Positions 56,928 to 64,000 of a DNA stretch of 64,000 nt are shown piece after piece. The stretch is taken from positions 109,737,088 through 109,801,087 of the forward strand of contig CM065300.1 of the NCBI GenBank assembly GCA_032871835.1, given 5' to 3'. Under the pieces are notes generated by a model. It did not search any database, was not told where the DNA came from, and was given only the letters and a program-made list of their open reading frames with translations. The translations under genes and the position numbers were made by a program. This DNA comes from Dipteronia dyeriana. Its lineage: Eukaryota > Streptophyta > Magnoliopsida > Sapindales > Sapindaceae. Positions within the stretch are counted from its first letter, which is position 1; the number at the start of each line of letters is the position of its first letter.

Positions 56928-57900
56928 TTTCCTTCTCGGCAAAGACCCAAATCTGTATGACTTCCTTGTGAAAATGATCCACATAAGACCGGAGAGTTTA
57001 TCCTCGCTCCTAAATCACATATTGTCTGTGTATGGGATCATTCGGTCATGGTTTAACGCCCTGAAACTGTGAGCAAATGTCGGTTAACAGCTTTGTTAAA
57101 GACTCCACGCTTTCTGTGGGCAGCCTTTTAAACTAAGTCTTCACGTAGTCTGTCAAAGTGGTAGGGAACATCCTGCACATGGTAGCCCTAGTAGTATTCT
57201 AGACTTCCATTTGCACGACAAAGCTCTCTAGATTGCTCAGAAGGGCCTTATTTACCGGAGAACTTGTCTGTCGTCATCTTGAATTTTTACAGGAGCTCGG
57301 CTTCCCTGATCCTTCTGGTGAATGGGGTGTTCATTTCACTCATAGGATCCTTCTTGGGTTTCTTATGTTTCCCATTCTTTATCTGCTTGATTTCTTTCTA
57401 CAAATTCGCCAGCTGATCCCTCTGGTGTTTGTTCACATGTTTCTTTGAATCGACCTCGGATCCTTCACTATCAGATCCCTAAGATGAACTGGAGACTTCA
57501 GCCATGTCCTCTTCACGAGAGGGATTTTCCTAAGGGCTTTATTGACTACCTTCTTCTGTAGAGCGAGTTTCCCTCCTAGAGGCTATCTGGTGAGAGGGAT
57601 CACGATGTTCCCGCAGCAAGACATCAGCTACAGATTTTACCCACCAGGGTTAGTAGCTCGATGGCCTGTAAGGAACTGGAGGTATGGGCCCTAGACTATT
57701 TTGGATCGAGGGTTAAGGTCCCGTTATGTTATAGGCTAGTTCTGGTAGGGGAGGTTCAACCGATCGAAGGCGAGTTGCCTGGCTCCGGGCCTACTCGTTT
57801 CTCTCTAGGTATTGGGATTCATCGGATGAGTTATAATGCCCTTAGTGAGCAAGCGAAGGCGAACGTTCTCTAAGAAAGCCGTTGGTTGTTGATCGAGCAC
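56928..57900 (-). pseudogene. G2 gag, N-terminal part, start codon changed
   Basis: Reading leftward from 57900, the sequence VLDQQPTAFLENVRLRLLT matches the G1 gag start MLDQQAATFKENIR, with ATG changed to GTG. Further on come the acidic linker near 57480-57410, a capsid start near 57290-57200 and RMFPTTLTDYVKT with SVESLTKLLTDIC near 57180-57070. Stops and shifts interrupt it several times. The capsid continues on the other side of B1 at 45302. A plus-strand open stretch at 57661-57873 is only the opposite strand of this gag. Confidence 0.78.
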
Positions 57901-58139
57901 GACCTGGCTTATCACTGGGTAGCCAGAAGCCCGTGGAGCAGTTGCTTGGACCAGAGCCAGGTTATGGTGCCCAGATTTCCTACCCTTCCTTATAGCCTTC
58001 CTTCTTGAAGAGACATGTTATTGTCCAAAAGCCTCGGGATGTCCCTGGGAAGAGCAAAACCTCATAGTTCCTGAAAAACGACAAACACGTAAACTTTATG
58101 TAAATTAGGTGTGGATTTTCTACAGAAAGCTCTAGAAAG
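57901..58139 (-). other. G2 leader
   Basis: Uninterrupted leader between gag and LTR, including at about 57949-57955 the empty site ACCAG where A1 inserted in G1. Next to the LTR, the reverse reads TAGAGCTTTCTGTAGAAA, a decayed form of the primer-binding sequence seen in G1. Confidence 0.65.
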
Positions 58140-58377
58140 TGTTAACCAAAAATTCGCTTGGGGTAAGGAATTCAGCTAGCACCCTCAAGACCACCACCTT
58201 GAAGGTCGCAGTTGAAGGTGGTACCTTCGGTACCAGATTTATGTGACTGATAGTGAAGGTGAAGATGAAGATGGGTGATAGCACGATGTATTAAAGATAT
58301 GTAAAGGAAAATGGCATTGTTCTATTACTATTAAACGAACAAATATTATATACAGAAATCACCCGAATGTAGGGAAA
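58140..58377 (-). repeat. G2 5' LTR, inner 238 bp
   Basis: TGTTAACCAAAAATTCGCTT matches the inner border of the G1 LTR at 31526. The match continues until A4 interrupts at 58378. The outer part of this LTR is beyond the window. CCGAA at 58373-58377 should be the A4 TSD. Confidence 0.75.
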
Positions 58378-60605
58378 ATCTCACAAAGGAGGCGAACAAA
58401 AAAATTAGGGTTTCGGTACAAATAAAATTTTCCCTTTTTTAATAACAAAAACCTTAACTCTAGTTAATTGATATATACAAAAAGTGCGTACCTTTTTCTC
58501 GTGACGATTGAACAAGCACCGAATTAAATCCGTAAGATCTTCCAATCCAATCACGAACGTGAATCACCTAGGAGTGTGGGCTCTCTTTCTTTAAATTGTA
58601 TACCTGAGGATGAAGACAAACAAAATCTTTTTCTTTGTTAGTTACAATTATCCTCCAAAAGAAAAATCCAAGAACGTCTAGTCACTTGTGAATTATCAAT
58701 CTAATTGATTGAAACTCGCTCGAACCCAATTTGATTTTGTATACAAAACCCTTTTGATGTAAAGGATACTCGTGTACTATCAAAAACAAAACCGTTCTCT
58801 TTTTCTCTTTTCTCCTTGGTCGAATTCTACACCCTATATCTATGAGTTGATCGAATTTCGTCTAGAGCAAAAACTAAATTTTTCTCCCTCAAAATTCTCT
58901 CTTGCTAGGCCAAATTCTCTCTTGAAAAATACCTAGCTTGGCCGAAATTTCACTCATAGAAACATAGGGCTGGCCGAATTCATCAAGGGATATATATAGG
59001 ATCACAAATCCTCTCCTAAGAAAGATTTACTTGGTTGGCAAGAATCCTTTCCTTAGGTTGATTTACTTGGTAGTTAAGAACCCTTTTCAAAGAAGAATTC
59101 TACTTTACTCCAAGACTTCTAATCCAACTCATTAGAGTATATGTAACCATATTAAAATTTTCCAAATTTGACTAGATAAATAATTCCTATTATTTATCTA
59201 CTTATCAAATATAATCTTTAATATTAATTATACTACCAACAATAGTATAATATTAGGAGACCAGCTCCTACTAGGAATTTTTTTTTTTACTTTTAATTAA
59301 ATAATTAATTAATTACCAAATGAATTAATTTCTATTTAATTAATTAATAAAATAAAAACAATATAATTAAGCTAAACAATATAGTTTTGCCGCCGAACAC
59401 ATTATATGGACCATTATTTTTTTTTTCTATTTTATTAAATCCGTTGGACCTTAATAAAAAGTCCACATGTGAACTAGACCCATTTTTACAAAAAGATGCA
59501 AGTCCACATGCCTCAATACAATTCTAGATGGACCCCTAAATTAGTCCGGTAGAATATATCAAGTGATCCATGTAAGTTTGTTTGGATTGGGGATCTTGAC
59601 GGGGTATCTAAATTTAAGCTCCAATAGACACAACCCAATCATAATCAACAAATGATTCACTTAGGTCCAATCTATTAATTTTAGTTCATTCCACTAAAGA
59701 ACTAAAATTGAACTCTTAAATAAAGATATAATAAGTTAATGTTTCTCATTCATACCCTAGACAATCTTAATGGAGAAAGTGTATCCTCGTGAAGAATACC
59801 AGTAATCGCCAAGAGCTCATAGACCGCCAATAGCTCACCAAGTTACCATTTTTACTCATATGACCACATTTTCGAACTTGGATATTTTGACTTGTCCATA
59901 AGCCATGTTTCAATAGACAATATTGAAAACTTAACCTTAAGATTTAATATCCAATATCTCAAAACATCCATATGATGATATTCTACTCTCATGTAATAAA
60001 TGGAGCCATGATGTCCATATCTATAAATGAAGTTCTCTATCGATTAACAAATGAATACCACCAAACTATCGATGTAAGACTATGCTATATAATCGTACTC
60101 ATTGGTAGCTCAAATGATAACACTTACAACCATAAGTCCATCATTTATCTCAGGATTGAGATAGACTCTCCGATTGTCTTCAAATGAAAAATTTTATCCA
60201 TTGACGGTTTTAGAAAAAGTATTTCATTGTGATCCAATTCAATACACCCAGTGCACTAGATTCTTTTGCCCAAAGACACCACACTTTGATAATTTTAGAC
60301 TCATCATAACACATTTTATCCCACTAAAATTCTAGCAAAAGAATCTACAACTTTAACAAGATAAAGGCGCCCAACCTTTATCTTAATTTGTGAATATTAT
60401 TCAAGATTAACTAAAGAATTGTGCCTACCACATATATATCCAGATGTATGAACAATTCTTCTTTTCTCATAGTCTTTTGGCCTTATGATGATTTACTTTT
60501 GATAATTATAATAATTAAACTATAAATGCTATAAGATTTGTTAAACTAGAAATCACTTTATTAATATGAGAAGATTATCAAATACATTATTATACTCTTG
60601 TTATC
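58378..60605 (-). repeat. A4 3' LTR, terminal bases and polypurine tract deleted
   Basis: Family A LTR with canonical left border. At its right end the sequence passes from CTCTTGTTATC straight to TCTCATCCC. In A3 the same two points are separated by about 57 bp that hold the LTR end, the polypurine tract and the end of the coding region. TATC occurs at both edges. Confidence 0.88.
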
Positions 60606-61144
60606 TCTCATCCCTATGTTCTTTAGATGCCCATCAAAAATCTTTTGTGGAATAGCCTTTGTAAAGGGATCCGCTAGATTATCTGCTGACGCAATCTTGG
60701 TAATCGTCACGTCACCCATATGTACAAGTTCCCTCAGAAGATGATACTTTCTTTAAATGTGTTTCCATCTCTTATGATTTCTTGGTTTTCTCAAATTAGC
60801 CACTGCTCCACTATTGTCACAATAGATAGTGATCCGCTTATTAGCATCAGGAACCATTTCCAAGTCAATCAAGAATTGACGGAGCTAGACAACCTCTTTA
60901 GCAGCCTCGTATGAGGCAACATACTCGGCTTCCATGGTGGAATTAGCAATACAAGATTGCTTGATACTTCCTCATATGATTGCCCCTCCTTCAATAGTAA
61001 ACACAGATCGTGATGTTGATCTTATATAGTCGGAATCTAATAGAAAATCAGAACCTTTATACTCAACAGGAATTAAATCCTCTCTAGAGTATACAAGCAT
61101 ATAATTTCTCGTTCTCTTAGGATACTTAAAAATATGCTTGACAG
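60606..61144 (-). pseudogene. A4 RNase H
   Basis: On the minus strand the parts correspond to A3 20570-21080: IYCDNSGAVANLRKPRNHKR, MEAEYVASYEAAKEVV and YKDSDF-like segments, in more than one frame. At 60836-60834 it has CGG (Arg) after DANK, where A1 and A3 both have TAG. Stops and shifts still break it. S2 interrupts at 61144. Confidence 0.82.
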
Positions 61145-63756
61145 TGTTAGGTTTTAGTTTGTGTTGGCATTAATTCCATATCAGAATGATGTTTAATTGT
61201 AATGATTTGGTTGTTTAGATTCATGGTGATTCAAGCTTCAAAGAAGAATGAACAATAAGTCAAAGCAAGCTCTAAGTCTTCAAAGAGAAAGGATGCAATT
61301 TGATTCTACAAAGGTATACTAAGACCTTATCTTTCTCTTACAAGGCTTAGGCACACACACACACACAATTCATACATTTGTGTCTCTGCATCATTGTGCA
61401 CCATTATAGGCACACATATACAATTCATTCATATGTGTCCCTACATCGTTGTGCACCATGTATAACACATTCACACACTTGAAGATGAATGCTCATGCAT
61501 TGGTATTGAAATAACATGTTTTGGTAAATGCATGATTGGAGACTATCTCTATGTAGTTTGCATTCTAGTGTGAATTATGTTTGTACAACATGGATATTGA
61601 ACTTGATTTTAGTCTTAAATCATTCCTGATTGAGTTCCGTTCATTTTGGTTACTCATACTATTGATTTCAAGTTCTAAGTCAAAAGATACTACACTTTCA
61701 ACTCATGTTGTATACATTGTCTTTGTACTCATATATTGAGTCGAATTATTTTTTTTTGGGTTGAGTATCTTATATTCCCATATCCTTGAGAGAGTTACAG
61801 TTTGTATTCTGCAAACGGATTCAAATTTCGAGTTTGGAGAACAGAGAACGGTCAAAGAACGCGAGGGAAGCGTAAGGGAATTGCACCATGGCCGAAGGCC
61901 AAGAAGTGGTGCATGCCCGAGATGGCGCTTGGCCATCTCTGCTGCAACACCTTTCTGCCCTGAGATGCCCACGCGCCATCTCAGGGAAGCAATATCAAAG
62001 GAGGCTATTTTGGTCTTTTGGCTTCTTTTATTCCCTCTTCTTTATATCCCTCTTCCCCCTCACATTTCATTCTAAAAAGAAATTCAAACTAGTGTGCAGA
62101 AATTTTCTCTCTACATTTTCTCACCTTCCAAACACCATAACTTCTTCATTTGAACTCTGATTTGAGTGTTTCAAAATTGAGATTGTTTGTCTATTCATCC
62201 TCCATCTTTTCGATGAAGGTTTAAGTAAGTTGTATTGCTATTGTTTGAGTCTAAACACACAAAAATGGAACTGCACCTAAATCAACTAAGGTATTGATTT
62301 TCTCTCAAAGTTTTCTTTTAAAACTTGGTCAATTGCCTTGGCTTTTCTTCTTTAACTTATATATGTGTATTGTGAGTGTTTTGATTTGAGTTTTGAACTC
62401 TTTTAAAGCTAGGTTGAGTTTCAATTGAAATCATACATGTTAAGTTAGGTTTTGATTTTGCCTATGTTTTCACATGTTTGGGATTGTATTGTGTTAGCTT
62501 TGATTCTAGGACTATTTGATGATCTTTGATTGATTGATTTTGAGAAAAAAATAGTTTCTCATGTGTATTAAGCTCTCTTGGCCGAATTCTCACATTAATA
62601 CATGTGCTTATGTTCTTTTGAGCTATTCATGTGTTTTGTTGAATCTATGATTAGGAATATGCTCTAGAACTTTAGTTTAAATCTAATTGACTTTGTCATA
62701 CGATTTAAGCATGTTTTGGTTTGTGTGATTTAAACTTGATCTTGTGATTTATTGAACATATCTTGTGATTCAAGTTTAGATCTATGCATGTATCTAGGTT
62801 TTGATAAATGTTGAACATATCTTACATGATCTAGATTTATTATCCATGCATGATTGACTGGACTACATTTGATTTGTCCATTCATGCTCATGTCTAATAT
62901 TTTCCATAGGATATGTTGATCATAGCATTCTATGTTGCGTGCTTGTTTGCGTTTTGCATTCATGATTACCTAGATGCCTTGTGAGAAGAAAGTCTTGACA
63001 ATAGGTGTGAGACCTATGTTGATGAGCAAGAAGTCTTGGCAAGTGGTTTGAGACCTTAGATTGTCAAGCAAGGAAGTCTTGGCTAGAGTCAGGAGGACTC
63101 AGATAGTCGAGCAAGAAGTCTTGCCTAGGGTCGTGAGGATCCAGATAGGTGAGTGAGGAAGTCTTGAATAGAGTCGGGAGGACTCGGATAGTTGAGCAAG
63201 AAGTCTTGCCTTGGGTCGTGAGGATCCGGTAAGGTGAGCGAGGAAGTCTTGACAAGAGGTGTGAGGCCTCAGATTGTTGAGCATGAGGGTGACATCTTCA
63301 TGAGTAGGATAAGAGAGTAGTTTCTAGGTGAAGGGGTCACTAGAGAGATTGTACATGTCTTATCTACTAGTGGATTTTGTTTGCCGGTGGCTGCTAGCCC
63401 TTGGATGTTTCCTCTTCGGAGGTTTACCACGTTATATCTTGTGTCAACTTCTCTCTATCCCTATCTCTCTAGTATTTATATTTGTTATTTGAATACTATG
63501 GATAGAACTCTATATGTAAGTTGACTTCCTTTCTAAAATTTAGATTGTGTATGTGTTACAATTACTTGTTTGTATTACACTTTACTTGTTTTATATATTG
63601 ATTAAGTATATTTAATTAATATATATTGTGATACAAGCAATCTAGAGGGACAAACTTTTGTTTGTTTATAAGGGAGTCAAAAAAGGTGTCTAACCTATTA
63701 ACCCCCCCCCCCCCTTCTAGGTTAGCCTTGAGCATTTAACCGTGTTTGTATTTTCA
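61145..63756 (+). mobile_element. S2: solo LTR of family S inside A4
   Basis: Begins TGTTAGGTTTTAGTTTGTG and ends TATTTTCA, 2612 bp, matching the S1 LTR throughout. The flanks are GACAG (61140-61144) and GATAG (63757-63761), a 5-bp TSD with one transition. A4 reads on across the gap (CTTGACAG then CCGTCTAATGATCAGG), as the uninterrupted A3 does near 21085-21105. It carries the two hairpins (61918-61986), a TATA-like CTTTATATCC near 62040, the seven 42-bp units (about 62985-63285) and 13 C at 63702-63714. Confidence 0.95.
62985..63285 (+). repeat. Seven-unit 42-bp tandem array in S2
   Basis: GTCTTG recurs at 62992, 63033, 63075, 63118, 63161, 63203 and 63246. The number and order of units match the S1 LTR array, so it has not expanded or contracted since the two copies separated. 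Confidence 0.85.
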
Positions 63757-64000
63757 GATAGCCGTCTAATGATCAGGACTAGGTTTCGATTGAAACCTGC
63801 TAACTATGCCCACAACAAAACAAACATATGGTCTAGTATAGAGCATAGCATACATGAGACTTCCAACTGCTGATGCATATGGAACCTTACTCATGAATTG
63901 CTTTTCAAGCTCATTCTTAGGAACTTGTTCCTTAGAAAGTTTGATTCCATGTCTGTAAGGTAGCATACCTTTCTTGGAATATTGCATGGAAAACCTAGAC
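63757..64000 (-). pseudogene. A4 RT to RNase H linker, continuing out of the window
   Basis: After S2 the minus strand reads leftward from 63987: KKGMLPYRHGIKLSKEQVPK, FMSKVPYASAVGSLMYAMLY and FVVGIVSRFQSKPSPDH, the conserved linker between RT and RNase H of copia elements. It is collinear with A3 21330-21100. The 73 codons here are open. The RT itself lies beyond the window. Confidence 0.87.

Larger units (their letters stand above)
43019..58377 (-). mobile_element. G2: Ty3/gypsy element, 5' half, interrupted by B1
   Basis: Blocks 43019-45302 and 56928-58377 are one gypsy element on the minus strand: partial 5' LTR (58140-58377, cut by A4), leader, gag (split by B1), protease and the first part of RT (cut by B2). 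It is the same family as G1, and the two together validate the insertion sites. The remainder of pol and the 3' LTR are not in the window. Confidence 0.87.
58378..64000 (-). mobile_element. A4: Ty1/copia element, 3' LTR and RNase H end, cut by S2
   Basis: Reverse orientation, beginning TGTAGGGAAAAT at 58378. The 3' LTR runs to about 60605, then RNase H and RT sequence follow on the minus strand to the window end, split by solo LTR S2 (61145-63756). The 5' part of the element lies outside. It inserted in the G2 LTR. The TSD CCGAA can be tested only with sequence to the right of the window. Confidence 0.88.

Noticed and set aside
61761..62160. Plus-strand open frames of 104 and 90 codons
   Set aside because: They are inside solo LTR S2, and the S1 LTR has a different frame structure at the same place, so coding is not supported.

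Overview
This window is nuclear DNA from a flowering plant and appears to be made almost entirely of nested LTR retrotransposons. It is AT-rich, has no operons or ribosome-binding sites, and shows gag, protease, integrase, reverse transcriptase (RT) and RNase H fragments on both strands. Primer-binding sites matching plant initiator tRNA-Met (core TGGTATCAGAG) and polypurine tracts sit beside long LTRs. I find no ordinary host gene, tRNA, rRNA or CRISPR array. Every coding region carries stops, frameshifts or lost catalytic residues, apart from one accessory ORF with a single stop. The exact species cannot be named from the sequence.

Four families explain the layout (letters are mine). S is a Sirevirus-like Ty1/copia family with a 2.6 kb LTR, a multiple polypurine tract and an extra ORF after the gag region. 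A is a Ty1/copia family with a 2.2-2.4 kb LTR (starts TGTTGGGATTATG, ends CCCTACA). B is a Ty1/copia family with a 2.1-2.2 kb LTR (starts TGTTGGGGTTTAT). G is a Ty3/gypsy family on the minus strand.

Left to right: 1-6930 is the 3' part of element S1 (+), inserted in the pol of gypsy G1 (-). G1 runs 6931-9460 and resumes at 31329-33364. It is split by A1 (+, 9461-31328, two LTRs). A1 is itself split by a solo LTR A2 (-, 13647-16081) in gag and by a complete element A3 (-, 18588-28166) in RT. A 70-bp scrap of S LTR (33438-33507) is fused to a truncated LTR of B2 (-, 33508-43018). B2 abuts gypsy G2 (-), which runs 43019-45302 and resumes at 56928-58377. G2 is split by the complete element B1 (+, 45303-56927), which carries a solo A LTR, A5 (50606-52768). 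G2's own LTR is cut by A4 (-, 58378 to the window end), and A4 is cut by a solo S LTR, S2 (61145-63756).

The nesting is supported by target-site duplications (TSDs) readable at the borders: TGATG for A2 and TTTCC for B1 are perfect; AGAAA/GGAAA for A3 and GACAG/GATAG for S2 have one mismatch; GCCGG/ACCAG for A1 has two. In each case the two host halves are collinear with another copy of that host. The gypsy elements are therefore the oldest layer seen, followed by S1, A1, B1, B2 and A4, then A2, A3, A5 and S2. The neighbourhood looks like old silent heterochromatin: active-site residues are missing (YVDD becomes YVND, YVDE or YKDV; protease Asp lost in B1 and G2), deletions occur at short repeats, and most TSD differences are transitions.

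The features that could reward attention are the S1 accessory ORF, paired hairpins in the S LTR and the A leader, an iterated AATTCGGCCAAG motif in the A LTR, and a 700-bp tandem duplication in the G1 LTR. I see no convincing new biological system.
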